Positions 8,621 through 16,607 of a DNA stretch of 64,000 nucleotides are shown here, in pieces; position 1 is the stretch's first letter; each line of letters opens with the position of its first letter. The stretch comes from Phenylobacterium aquaticum (lineage in GTDB: Bacteria > Pseudomonadota > Alphaproteobacteria > Caulobacterales > Caulobacteraceae). Both the position numbers and the translations under genes were made by a program. The DNA is taken from contig NZ_JALDPT010000008.1 of NCBI RefSeq assembly GCF_022695515.1, positions 1 through 64,000 of the forward strand, written 5' to 3'. Below the pieces are notes generated by a model. The model was not told the origin of the DNA. It worked only from the letters and a program-made list of their open reading frames with translations, and searched no databases.

Positions 8621-8668
8621 TTGACAAGGCCGCCGGGCGGTCATATCCATACACAACTGCATGTTCAA
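8621..8668. promoter_or_regulatory. Divergent promoters P3 (+) and P3' (-) around one operator
   Basis: On the plus strand TTGACA (8621-8626), 17 bases and TATCCA (8644-8649) precede the ring-cleavage operon. On the minus strand TTGAAC (8668-8663), 17 bases and TATGAC (8645-8640) point to the CoA ligase. The operator CCATACA-CAAC-TGCATGT (8647-8664) overlaps the plus -10 box and fills the minus spacer, so one bound repressor could shut both directions. Confidence 0.68.
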
Positions 8669-8728
8669 GACGCAGCCATCAGCGGACGCGGCAAGGACCG
8701 CGCGCCGTGAGGCTCCAAGGGGAATGGA

Positions 8729-8992
8729 ATGAGCACCGACGCCATTGAGGTCGCTCTGCACGATCTGGGCGTGAAGCGCGAGGCCCGGACGGGCTTTGCC
8801 GCCGACCCGGCCGCTTTCCTCACCCGCTACGCGCTGGCCGCCGACGAGGCTGCAGCGATCTGCAACTTCGACGTCGCCGCCCTGCAGGCGCGCAAGGTCA
8901 GCCCGCTGCTGACCATGGGCTTCTGGATGATGAACCATCCGAGCAGATCGCGACAAGACTACCTGGAACAGCTGCGCACCGGCGGCCAATAA
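8729..8992 (+). CDS. Extradiol dioxygenase small subunit, LigA/CarBa type
   Basis: 87 residues matching the protocatechuate 4,5-dioxygenase alpha-chain (LigA) fold: a helical protein with RYALAADEAAAI and a VSPLLTMGFWMM stretch. In two-subunit class III ring-cleavage enzymes (LigAB, CarBaBb) this small chain covers the active site of the LigB-like subunit. It is the first gene of the P3 operon, with an AAGGGGAATGGA ribosome region, and lies 12 bases before the large subunit. The stand-alone small size is closer to CarBa (aminobiphenyldiol cleavage) than to LigA itself. Confidence 0.8.
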   Translation: MSTDAIEVALHDLGVKREARTGFAADPAAFLTRYALAADEAAAICNFDVAALQARKVSPLLTMGFWMMNHPSRSRQDYLEQLRTGGQ

Positions 8993-9004
8993 GGAGCCAA
9001 CGAG

Positions 9005-9838
9005 ATGGGAAAGATCGTCGGCGGCTTCGTCCTGCCGCATGAACCTGGCCTGTTCTTCACCCCGCGGGATGCCGCCGAGCCGCGCCTGGAGGAGGTGCAC
9101 GCGGCCTATGACAAGGTGCGCGATCGCATCGGCGAACTGGCGGCCACGACCGTCGTCGTGGTCGGCGCCGACCACTACGTCCTGTTCGGTCCGCAGTGCC
9201 TGCCGAACTTCCTGATCGGGGTTGGAGACGTCACCGGCCCCTATGAGAAGTTTCCGGGGGTCCCCCAGGGCGAGATCCCCAACAACCGGGAACTGGCCGG
9301 CCATATCCTGCGGCACGGCCGCGCCAACGGCTTCGACTGGGCGGCTTCCAAGTCGCTGCGGGTCGACCACTCGGTGGGGCTGCCGGCGCGGATCTGCGCC
9401 CTGCCGAATTCCACCGTGGAGGGTGTCGTTCCGGTCTACCTGGCCAGCGGTGTGGAACCGCTGATCCCGATGCGCCGCGCCTACGAACTTGGCGGCGCCA
9501 TCCAAGCCGCCGTCGCGGCGTACGACGACGACGAACGCGTCGTGGTGATCGGATCCGGCGGCATCAGCCACTGGGTCGGCATGTCCCGCATGGGTGACCA
9601 CAACGAGCAGTTCGACCGCATGGTCCTGGACTGCGTCGTCAACGGGGATCCGGAGCCGCTGTTCGCGCTGACCGACGCAGAAATCGTGGACCAGGCCGGC
9701 AACGGCGGCCTCGAGATCCGCAACCTGGTCTGCGCCATGGGCGCGATGCCGGCCAGCACGGGCAAGCTGATCGCCTACCACGACGAGCCGGACTGGGTGG
9801 CGGGGCTGGGCTTCGCTGAAATCCACGCCGCGGCGTGA
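9005..9838 (+). CDS. Extradiol (class III, LigB-type) ring-cleavage dioxygenase large subunit
   Basis: 277 residues with the LigB fold. The probable iron-binding His residues are H12 (VLPHEPG) and H57 (GADHYVLFG). GGISHWVG carries the likely catalytic His, and the family C-terminal block ends in PDWVAGLGFAEIH. It cleaves a catechol next to the diol using Fe(II) and O2, giving a yellow meta-cleavage product. The partner small subunit is directly upstream and the product hydrolase directly downstream. Sequence alone does not say whether the substrate is a biaryl diol, a dihydroxyphenylpropionate-like acid or a simple catechol. Confidence 0.85.
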   Translation: MGKIVGGFVLPHEPGLFFTPRDAAEPRLEEVHAAYDKVRDRIGELAATTVVVVGADHYVLFGPQCLPNFLIGVGDVTGPYEKFPGVPQGEIPNNRELAGHILRHGRANGFDWAASKSLRVDHSVGLPARICALPNSTVEGVVPVYLASGVEPLIPMRRAYELGGAIQAAVAAYDDDERVVVIGSGGISHWVGMSRMGDHNEQFDRMVLDCVVNGDPEPLFALTDAEIVDQAGNGGLEIRNLVCAMGAMPASTGKLIAYHDEPDWVAGLGFAEIHAAA

Positions 9839-9861
9839 TCCTACTGGAAGGAAACGAGACC

Positions 9862-10692
9862 TTGAGCCATCCCGCCATCGGCAAGACCGTCGTCGCCGCC
9901 GGACTGAAGACCAACTACCACGAGATGGGCTCCGGCCGCCCCGTGATCCTGCTGCATGGCTCCGGCATGGGCGTCTCCGGATGGGAGAACTGGCGCAGGG
10001 TGATGCCGGACCTCGCCAAGCACCACCGCATCCTGGCGCCGGACATCGTCGGCTTCGGCTTCACCGAGCGTCCCGCCGAGGCGCAGTACAATATCAAGCT
10101 CTGGGTGCAGCACCTCACCGGGTTCATCGAGGCGCTCGGCCTGGAGAAGCCCGTTCTGGTCGGCAACTCCTTCGGCGGCAGCCTGTCGCTCGCCTACGCC
10201 GCGCGGCAATCGGACAAGCTCTCGGGCATGGTGCTGATGGGCACGCCGGCCGGGGACTTCACACGCACGTCCGGGTCGAGCGCCTGGTACTACGAGCCGA
10301 CGGTCGAGAACATGGGCGCCCTCCTGCGTGAATTCCCATACGACAGATCGATCGTCGACGACGAGATGATCACCTCCCGCCACGAGGTCACCATGATGGC
10401 GGGCGGCCTCGACGCCTATCGCGCGCTCTTCCCCGAGCCGGGGCCCGCAGGCGAGCAGCGGACCGTCCGCGGCCTGCCGCCGTCCACCCTGGAACAGGTC
10501 AGAACGCCGGTGCTCGCGCTCCACGGGCGGGAGGACAAGATGATCCCGCTGGAGTGCAGCCTGCGGATCGCCGAGCATGTTCCGGACGCCGAGCTGCACG
10601 TTTTCGGCAAGTGCGGGCACTGGGTCCAGATCGAGCGCAAGGACCAGTTCGTGGAGCAGACCCTCAACTTCATCGCCCGGCTGCCGGCCTGA
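9862..10692 (+). CDS. Meta-cleavage product hydrolase (alpha/beta hydrolase, MhpC/BphD type)
   Basis: 276 residues from a TTG start with AAGGAAA upstream; an alternative GTG at 9835 overlaps the preceding stop. The catalytic triad is Ser103 in GNSFGG, Asp225 in HGREDKMIP and His253 in GKCGHWVQIER. The oxyanion region is LLHGSGMGVSGW. The enzyme hydrolyses the C-C bond of the ring-fission product to a carboxylic acid plus a 2-hydroxydienoate, the substrate for the hydratase at the left edge. It is third in the P3 operon. Confidence 0.85.
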   Translation: MSHPAIGKTVVAAGLKTNYHEMGSGRPVILLHGSGMGVSGWENWRRVMPDLAKHHRILAPDIVGFGFTERPAEAQYNIKLWVQHLTGFIEALGLEKPVLVGNSFGGSLSLAYAARQSDKLSGMVLMGTPAGDFTRTSGSSAWYYEPTVENMGALLREFPYDRSIVDDEMITSRHEVTMMAGGLDAYRALFPEPGPAGEQRTVRGLPPSTLEQVRTPVLALHGREDKMIPLECSLRIAEHVPDAELHVFGKCGHWVQIERKDQFVEQTLNFIARLPA

Positions 10693-10717
10693 TCCGACCC
10701 GGCCACGGAAGATCAAC

Positions 10718-11887
10718 ATGAACAATCGCACCGGCCCCGTGGTCGTCGTCGGGGCTGGCCAGGCAGCCGCCGCGCTGGCCCGGGCATTGCGCGAAATGGG
10801 ATTCACCGGTCGCATCCGGATCCTGGGGGAAGAGCCACAGCCGCCGTACGAGCGCCCGCCGCTCTCGAAGCAGGTGCTGATGGACGGCCGCCTTCCCGAC
10901 AGCATCTGGCTGATGGGCGAGGACATCCGGCGCACGCAGGCCGTGGACCTGACCACATCGACCCGCGTGGTGGAGATCCACCGCACGGCGCGGCAGGTGA
11001 TGACCGACACGGGCGAGGCGGTTCCCTACGAGACCCTTGTCCTCGCGACCGGCGGCCTCGCCCGCCGGCTTCCGGACTTGCCCGTCGACGGCCGGCGCGT
11101 CTTCGAAGTGCGCACCCTCGATGATTCCCTCTCCCTGCACGCCCGCCTTGCAGACGCCCGCCGGGTGCTGGTGATCGGCGGCGGCTGGCTGGGCCTCGAG
11201 ATCGCGGCTACAGCGCGCGAGCGCGGCTGTGACGTCACCCTGGTAGAGGCCGCGCCGCGGCTCTGCGTCCGGTCCGTGCCCCCGGAAGTCTCCGAATACC
11301 TGCGCCAGCTGCACCGGGCCCAGGGTGTCGATGTGCGGCTGGGCGAGTGCGCCGCCCCGACGGTGACGGAGACGGCAGTCAGCCTCGGGGCGGAGGCCTA
11401 CGACCTTGCGGTCGTCGCTATCGGCCTGGCCGCGCGGGACGAACTGGCCGCCGCGGCCGGCTTGCCCACGGCGGACGGGGTGCTCACCGACTGCAGCGGC
11501 GCGACCGAGGACCCGGACATTTTCGCGATCGGGGACGTGGCGCGGCTGTGTTCGTCGGCCGGGCAGCCGGGCGTGCGCCTTGAATCCTGGCGCCATGCTG
11601 AAACCCAGGGGCGGCTGGCCGCGGGCGCAATCCTCGGTCGCCCGATGGGCTACGACGAGCCCGCATGGTTCTGGTCCGACCAGTTTGATCATCTCATCCA
11701 GATCGCCGGGCTGCCGCGGCCCGACCTCGAACTGATCGACGAAAGCCCAGGTGAGAAGCCGCTCTGGCGGTACGGCCGGGATGGGCAGGTCGAGACGGTG
11801 ATCGGGGTCGACCGCGCCCGTGATGTGCGCATGGCTCAGCGCGGGCTCCCTTCCCTCGCCTCGCGGATCGGCGATCTTCGGCCATGA
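10718..11887 (+). CDS. FAD-dependent ferredoxin reductase of the dioxygenase (BphA4/HcaD type)
   Basis: 389 residues from the ATG at 10718 (GGAAG upstream). The FAD-binding site is VVVVGAGQAAAALARAL, the NAD(H) Rossmann site VLVIGGGWLGLEIA, and the second FAD motif is DPDIFAIGDVA. PYERPPLSK is typical of this reductase group. It should transfer electrons from NADH to the Rieske ferredoxin at 3046-3381, completing a four-component oxygenase even though it sits on the other strand with the ring-cleavage genes. Its stop overlaps the next start (ATGA). Confidence 0.88.
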   Translation: MNNRTGPVVVVGAGQAAAALARALREMGFTGRIRILGEEPQPPYERPPLSKQVLMDGRLPDSIWLMGEDIRRTQAVDLTTSTRVVEIHRTARQVMTDTGEAVPYETLVLATGGLARRLPDLPVDGRRVFEVRTLDDSLSLHARLADARRVLVIGGGWLGLEIAATARERGCDVTLVEAAPRLCVRSVPPEVSEYLRQLHRAQGVDVRLGECAAPTVTETAVSLGAEAYDLAVVAIGLAARDELAAAAGLPTADGVLTDCSGATEDPDIFAIGDVARLCSSAGQPGVRLESWRHAETQGRLAAGAILGRPMGYDEPAWFWSDQFDHLIQIAGLPRPDLELIDESPGEKPLWRYGRDGQVETVIGVDRARDVRMAQRGLPSLASRIGDLRP

Positions 11888-12720
11888 GCGCCGCCCCGGC
11901 CGATGGCCACGTCACCGGCTTCGGGACCAAGGGCTACCGGAGCTATGTGCTGACGGCGCTGCTGATCATCTACATCCTGAATTTCGTCGACCGCGGCCTG
12001 CTGTCGGTCGTCGCGCCGCAGATGAAGCCCGAGCTGGGCATCTCCGACACCGCCTTCGGCCTGCTCACCGGCTTCGGCTTCGCCCTGCTCTATACGGTGG
12101 TCGGCATCCCGCTCGCCCAGTTCGCCGAGACCCGCCACCGGGTCTGGATCATGACCGTCTGCGTGGCGCTCTGGTCAGCGATGACCGCCCTCTGCGGCCT
12201 GGCCGCAGAGATCACCATCGGCTCCCTGACCATCGGCGCCTTCTGGGTCCTGCTCGCCTGCCGCGTCGGCGTGGGCATCGGCGAGGCCGGCTGCACGCCG
12301 CCCGCCAACTCGCTGATCGCCGACTACCATCCGCCCAAGAGCCGCTCCACCGCGCTCGGCTACTACGCCATGGGCGTGACCCTCGGCACCCTGCTCGCCA
12401 ACCTGATCGGCGGCCCGGTCACCGACGCCTTCGGCTGGCGAACGGCCTTCTTCGTCCTCGCCGTGCCCGGCATCCTGGTGGCCCTCGTCTTCAAGCTGAC
12501 TGTGAAGGAGCCGCCGCGCGGCCATACCGATCCGCCGGGCGCGATCCGGCAGGAACGGCCGAAGTTCTCGCTAGGCCTGCGGGAACTGGCTTCCAAGCGC
12601 TCATACTGGACCATGACGGTCGCCTCTGTCACCGCCGCCTTCTGCGGCTATGGCATCGCGTCCTTCCCGTCGCTGTTCCTCAGCCGCAGCTTCCCGAGCA
12701 TAGGACCGCGACAGGCTTGA
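11884..12720 (+). pseudogene. Truncated MFS transporter at the cluster's right edge
   Basis: 278 residues corresponding to the N-terminal half of a spinster-like MFS protein (NFVDRGLLSVVAPQMK, GVGIGEAGCTPPANSLIADY), parallel to the complete transporter at 4729-6081. Similarity stops at FPSLFLSRSF (about 12690). A short unrelated tail, PSIGPRQA, then reaches a stop. The missing C-terminal half (about six membrane helices) is not found in any frame downstream, so this is a true truncation rather than a single-base frame error. It probably marks a recombination junction. Confidence 0.72.
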
Positions 12721-13178
12721 AACGAGGCCGGCCCCTCCTCGCTCGCAACGCAGGCATTGAGGCCCTCACGCAGCAGCGCTGACACGGCCCGCCACGCGCT
12801 ACCGGCGGACCTCGCCCTGACTGCTCTCATTGCAATTCAGGGGCGTACGGGATGCGCTGATCGCGCATCTCCGGAAACGTTGGTGAGGGCTCGGCCGCCG
12901 GTGGCGACCGAACGGTGCCCACAGCGAGGGAACGTGAGCGGAGGAAAGCGAACGGATGCGAACGAAAACGCGAACACCGGTGCACGCTATTTGCACCGCC
13001 CTCCCGTTAACTCCATGATTTTTCTAGAGTCTCCGTCCAGTCCATCATCGGGGCCACGGAGAGGCGGGAAGCGGGAAGTTCGGGCAAGGTCTGAGTGGCC
13101 AAGGGTTTGAACGCGCCGCCTTCTACGTCATCTTGGGCTGATGGACAAAATCAGCAGGCCGGCCGCCACATGGCAGGC
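12691..13178. other. Gene-free stretch after the catabolic cluster (putative island junction)
   Basis: About 490 bases with no credible gene. It begins where the MFS gene breaks off. Small open frames exist (for example 12648-12830 on the minus strand) but none matches a family I recognise. I see no transposase remnant I can name and no clear direct repeat with the left side of the cluster, whose left boundary lies outside the window. It ends at the higBA promoter. Confidence 0.4.
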
Positions 13179-13209
13179 TTGAGATCCATAGCTCTTAGAG
13201 CTATATAAT
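13179..13209 (+). promoter_or_regulatory. Promoter with palindromic operator of the higBA module
   Basis: TATAAT (13204-13209) is preceded by TTGAGA (13179-13184) with a 19-base spacer. The perfect inverted repeat ATAGCTC-TTA-GAGCTAT (13188-13204) abuts the -10 box. It lies 19 bases before the toxin start and fits autorepression by the HigA-type antitoxin. Confidence 0.6.
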
Positions 13210-13227
13210 CCAGGACGTCGCTGGGCG

Positions 13228-13620
13228 ATGAGCGTCTACAAAACCAAGGCGTTTGCTCGGTTTGCTCGAAAGGTGGGCCTGGGCGACCGGGAGATCATTC
13301 ACGCGGCTGAAGCCGTAGCCGCCGGCCAATGGGACGCGGACCTCGGTGGCGGCGTCTACAAGCAGCGGATCGCGCGCGAGGGCGGCGGCAAATCCGGCGG
13401 CTTCCGGACCATCATACTGTTTAAGGTCGGCGGACACAGCTTCTTCGTCCACGGCTTCGCCAAGAGTGAAAAGGCGAACGTCACGGCCAACGAACTCAGG
13501 GCGCTGAGAAAGTTGGCCGCCACCTTCCTCGGCTTCGACGCCGAGACCTTGGAGAAAGCCAGCGCCGCTGGTGAGATTGCGGAGGTCACGAACGATGGCG
13601 AAGACGCCAAGCAAGACTGA
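13228..13620 (+). CDS. higB: RelE/HigB-family toxin
   Basis: 130 residues. The RelE/HigB core is recognisable: YKTKAFARFARK at the N-terminus, DADLGGGVYKQRIAREGGGKSGGFRTIILF in the middle and FFVHGFAKSEKANV near the C-terminal strand, the pattern of the KSGG subgroup. These are ribosome-dependent or free mRNA interferases. As usual for higBA, the toxin gene comes first and overlaps the antitoxin by 26 bases. It stands beside the junction at 12.7 kb. Confidence 0.8.
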   Translation: MSVYKTKAFARFARKVGLGDREIIHAAEAVAAGQWDADLGGGVYKQRIAREGGGKSGGFRTIILFKVGGHSFFVHGFAKSEKANVTANELRALRKLAATFLGFDAETLEKASAAGEIAEVTNDGEDAKQD

Positions 13621-13921
13621 GAGCGGCATCCTCGGCACGGTCCACAAGACCGCCGCCGGCCTGCACCGTGCCGGCGTCATCGACAAGGCGACCATGCGCG
13701 AGTTCGACGCCCTGTGCCTGACGCCGGTGACGCCGATGGCGCCGGAGGAGATCAAGGCCTTGCGGGAGCGCGAGCAGGTCTCCCAACCGGTGTTTGCGAG
13801 CTACCTGAACGTCCGTAAGGACGCCGTCAGCAAGTGGGAACGCGGCGAGAAGCGGCCGGATGGGCCATCGTTGAAGCTGCTGAACCTAGTGAGAGCGAAG
13901 GGCTTGCAGGGGATAGCTTGA
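13595..13921 (+). CDS. higA: HigA-type HTH (XRE) antitoxin
   Basis: 108 residues from the ATG at 13595, which has GGAGGT upstream inside the toxin gene. The C-terminal half holds an XRE helix-turn-helix (LREREQVSQPVFASYLNVRKDAVSKWERGEKRPDG). It should neutralise the upstream toxin and, with it, repress the palindrome at 13188-13204. The N-terminal 50 residues would form the toxin-binding part. Confidence 0.8.
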   Translation: MAKTPSKTESGILGTVHKTAAGLHRAGVIDKATMREFDALCLTPVTPMAPEEIKALREREQVSQPVFASYLNVRKDAVSKWERGEKRPDGPSLKLLNLVRAKGLQGIA

Positions 13922-13948
13922 GGCGCATCAGCGTTGCCAATCGAACAT

Positions 13949-14938
13949 CTAGCAATCTGAATAGTATTTGCTGAGATCGAGTGGCCTGCCGATCGCAGCC
14001 GAAACCGTTGCACCAAGCGTGTTCAAATCATCTGGCCCTCTAGAAGAACAGACAGTCAACATCTTGGTGGGTGGGCCGCCGGGGTAGTTCGTCTTGCACT
14101 CGACCCGCATGTACGATCCACCTGGCCCTTTCGCAGGTTGAATCCGCTCGACGCGAACCCTCACGACGGTCTCCAACGCGACCACGAACAATTGGGCATT
14201 CTGAAAAATCAGTGACTTACCGTCCGCCGAAACGCCGATGGCTCCATATATGCTTTCGACGCCTTGAGCGTCCCGCAAAAACTCCAGCTCGTAATCACTA
14301 GGCCCCCACGCACCGGCGCCATCAATCCCCGGAGCGATTGGGATCGTGCTTATGGGAACGAACGCGGCCAACCCATTCAATTCTTCTGGTGTCAGCGGCG
14401 GCAGAAACCCGCTCTTGATTGAGATGTAGCAACCCGCAACAAGCCTCGGATCTCGACCAGTCACGCGATGGCCGCCGCGCTGCATATCGGCAGGCCACGC
14501 CAAGAGTTCGACCTTTGCTCGGCCAAAGGTCCAGACGGCTCGGACGGTATTCAGATGGTTGGTTATAGGCGTCTCGCCGAGAAATCTCGCGAACTGCGCC
14601 GCCGTCCGCTGCACATTCGCCCGTTCATCCTGCCCGAAATAGGCGTCGCCGAAGAACTCCGTCGCTGGCAGATTCGGCGTGAAATGCTCAGAAAGCTGAA
14701 TGTAGACAGGCCGAATTAACCCCTCCAGGGGAGGTGGAACGATGCCTATCTCCACCGCCTCGTTGAAGCGATCCGGTTGACTCGTGATCCCGTAGCTTGC
14801 CGCGAGTTCGGCCCGCGGAGACTTCCAGGGAATACCGACGTCTTCGAGCCACGCCTGGATCGGGTTCTCTCGATCAAGGAAACGGCCGAAGCGCGCTCCG
14901 TCCCCGCCACGATCAAGAACACCCCTCAACCAGCTCAT
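13949..14938 (-). CDS. Orphan protein of unknown function
   Basis: 329 residues with a good AAGGGG ribosome site before the ATG at 14938. I recognise no domain. No signal peptide or membrane helix is evident, and the protein looks like a cytosolic globular mix of helix and strand. Its base composition is clearly less GC-rich than its neighbours, with more AT-ending codons. This supports recent acquisition together with the adjoining higBA pair. It is convergent with higA and stands alone. Confidence 0.6.
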   Translation of the reverse strand: MSWLRGVLDRGGDGARFGRFLDRENPIQAWLEDVGIPWKSPRAELAASYGITSQPDRFNEAVEIGIVPPPLEGLIRPVYIQLSEHFTPNLPATEFFGDAYFGQDERANVQRTAAQFARFLGETPITNHLNTVRAVWTFGRAKVELLAWPADMQRGGHRVTGRDPRLVAGCYISIKSGFLPPLTPEELNGLAAFVPISTIPIAPGIDGAGAWGPSDYELEFLRDAQGVESIYGAIGVSADGKSLIFQNAQLFVVALETVVRVRVERIQPAKGPGGSYMRVECKTNYPGGPPTKMLTVCSSRGPDDLNTLGATVSAAIGRPLDLSKYYSDC

Positions 14939-15170
14939 GCGCGCCCCTTACGCCGACGAAGACAAATTCGATGGCTTTTCAGCTTGGTGCAATCTCCACC
15001 TCTTTCGATAGGCGCCTCAAAGGGAAGCGTAAAAGTTGCCCCCGCTGATCAAGCCCACTTAACTTTTTGCGCATGGCCAACCTCAGCCGGGCTGGCGACG
15101 GGCTATCAAGGGCGGCTTGACCGTCGCTCCGCGACGCGCGCCGCAGGCGCACACAAGTCGCCGCCCTACC

Positions 15171-15644
15171 TCACACCGGAAGGGCGGTCGTGTATTTCAC
15201 CTGGCTGAGCGCGAAATGCGACGCCGAGGTCGCCACGTTCGGATGGCTCAGCACCTCGCGCATCAGGAAACGCTCATAGTCGGCCACGTCGGCGGCCACG
15301 ATCCGCATCTGATAGTCCCACTCGCCGGACATCGAGTGGCACTCCAGGATCTCAGGCCGGCCATGGACGAAGGCCTCGAACCCGCGCCGCTCCTCGGCCG
15401 CGTGGCTGCGCAGCCGGACCTGCAGCATCACGCTGACCCCGCGCCCCACCCGGGCGGCGTCCACGAGCCGCACCGTCGGGCCCAGCACGCCGGACTGCTC
15501 GAGCGCGCGGATCCGGCGCCAGACCGAGGCGGGCGAGGCGCCGACCTGCTCGGCCAGGGCCGCATGGGACAGGCTGGCGTCCGCCTGCAACAGGCGCAGC
15601 AGGCGGCGATCCAGCGATTGAGCCCCCTGATTAGAATCTTTCAC
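15171..15644 (-). CDS. Lrp/AsnC-family transcriptional regulator
   Basis: 157 residues from a GTG at 15644 (TTG at 15656 is an alternative). The N-terminal HTH is LDRRLLRLLQADASLSHAALAEQVGASPASVWRRI. A C-terminal RAM (ACT-like) domain follows, with ILECHSMSGEWDYQMRIVAADVADYERF. It is divergent from phhA with about 90 bases between, the usual arrangement for an amino-acid-responsive activator or repressor of phenylalanine hydroxylase. Confidence 0.85.
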   Translation of the reverse strand: MKDSNQGAQSLDRRLLRLLQADASLSHAALAEQVGASPASVWRRIRALEQSGVLGPTVRLVDAARVGRGVSVMLQVRLRSHAAEERRGFEAFVHGRPEILECHSMSGEWDYQMRIVAADVADYERFLMREVLSHPNVATSASHFALSQVKYTTALPV

Positions 15645-15697
15645 AAATTGCCCCAAATCGAATGAATGCCCCAGAATATGCCGCCAGACGCGCGAGT

Positions 15698-15714
15698 GTG
15701 AAAGGACAATTCAC
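15698..15714. promoter_or_regulatory. Candidate Lrp-type operator before phhA
   Basis: The imperfect dyad GTGAA-N7-TTCAC lies midway in the short Lrp-phhA intergenic region. AsnC/Lrp proteins often bind such short AT-containing dyads in the shared promoter. The arms are only five bases long, so this is a weak call. Confidence 0.3.
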
Positions 15715-15737
15715 CGCAATCCGCGTAATCCTACGCC

Positions 15738-16607
15738 ATGCCAGACGACACGCCCAACGCGCTCCACCGTCCGCCCCCCGGCGCCGCCGCCGACTGGACC
15801 ATTCCCCAGGATTGGGCGCGCTACACCGAGGTCGAGCATGCCACCTGGGACCGGCTGTTCGCCCGCCAGGTGGAGATGCTGCAGCCCCGCGCCTCCACCG
15901 CCTTCCTGCGCGGGGTCGATGTCCTGCGGCTCAGCCGGCCGGGCATTCCGGACTTCGAGGAGCTCAGCGCCCGGCTCAAGGACCTGACCGGCTGGCGCGT
16001 CGTCGCCGTGCCCGGCCTGGTGCCGGACGAGGGCTTCTTCCGCCATCTCGCCAACCGCACCTTCGTCGCCGGCCGCTTCATCCGCCGCCCCGACCAGCTG
16101 GACTATCTGGAAGAGCCCGATGTCTTCCATGACGTCTTCGGCCACGTGCCCCTGCTCGCCGACCCGGTGTTCGCCGACTATCTCCAGGCCTATGGCGAGG
16201 GCGGCCTGCGCTCGCTCAAGTTCGACAGCCTGGACCATCTGGCCCGCCTCTACTGGTACACGGTCGAGTTCGGCCTGATCCGCGAGGGCGCCGATCTCAA
16301 GCTGTTCGGCGCCGGCATCGTCTCCAGCTTCGGGGAATCCCGGTTCGCCCTCGATTCCCCCTCCCCCAACCGCATCGGCTTCGACCTGCGCCGGGTCATG
16401 CGCACCCGCTACCGGATCGACGATTTCCAGCAGACCTATTTCGTCATCGACAGCTTCGAGGACCTCCTGGCCCAGACGCTTGAGACTGACTTCGCCCCGC
16501 TCTATGGCGAGCTGGCCACCCTCTCCGACCTCGCGCCCGAGGCCGTGCTGCCCACCGACCGGGTGATCCAGCGCGGCGATCAGTCCTATGCCGGGGCCCG
16601 CCCTTGA
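15738..16607 (+). CDS. phhA: Phenylalanine 4-monooxygenase
   Basis: 289 residues, the bacterial monomeric size without an ACT regulatory domain. The iron ligands are visible: H131 and H136 in FHDVFGH and E177 in WYTVEFGL. The pterin-binding region GRFIRRPDQLDYLEEPD precedes them. It converts phenylalanine to tyrosine with tetrahydrobiopterin and O2. The Lrp-family gene is divergent, and the next gene overlaps its stop by 4 bases. No pterin-4a-carbinolamine dehydratase (phhB) is in the window. Confidence 0.92.
   Translation: MPDDTPNALHRPPPGAAADWTIPQDWARYTEVEHATWDRLFARQVEMLQPRASTAFLRGVDVLRLSRPGIPDFEELSARLKDLTGWRVVAVPGLVPDEGFFRHLANRTFVAGRFIRRPDQLDYLEEPDVFHDVFGHVPLLADPVFADYLQAYGEGGLRSLKFDSLDHLARLYWYTVEFGLIREGADLKLFGAGIVSSFGESRFALDSPSPNRIGFDLRRVMRTRYRIDDFQQTYFVIDSFEDLLAQTLETDFAPLYGELATLSDLAPEAVLPTDRVIQRGDQSYAGARP

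Noticed and set aside
12648..12830. Transposase remnant at the 12.7 kb junction
   Set aside because: A small minus-strand frame covers the break, but its sequence matches no transposase I recognise and there are no terminal repeats.
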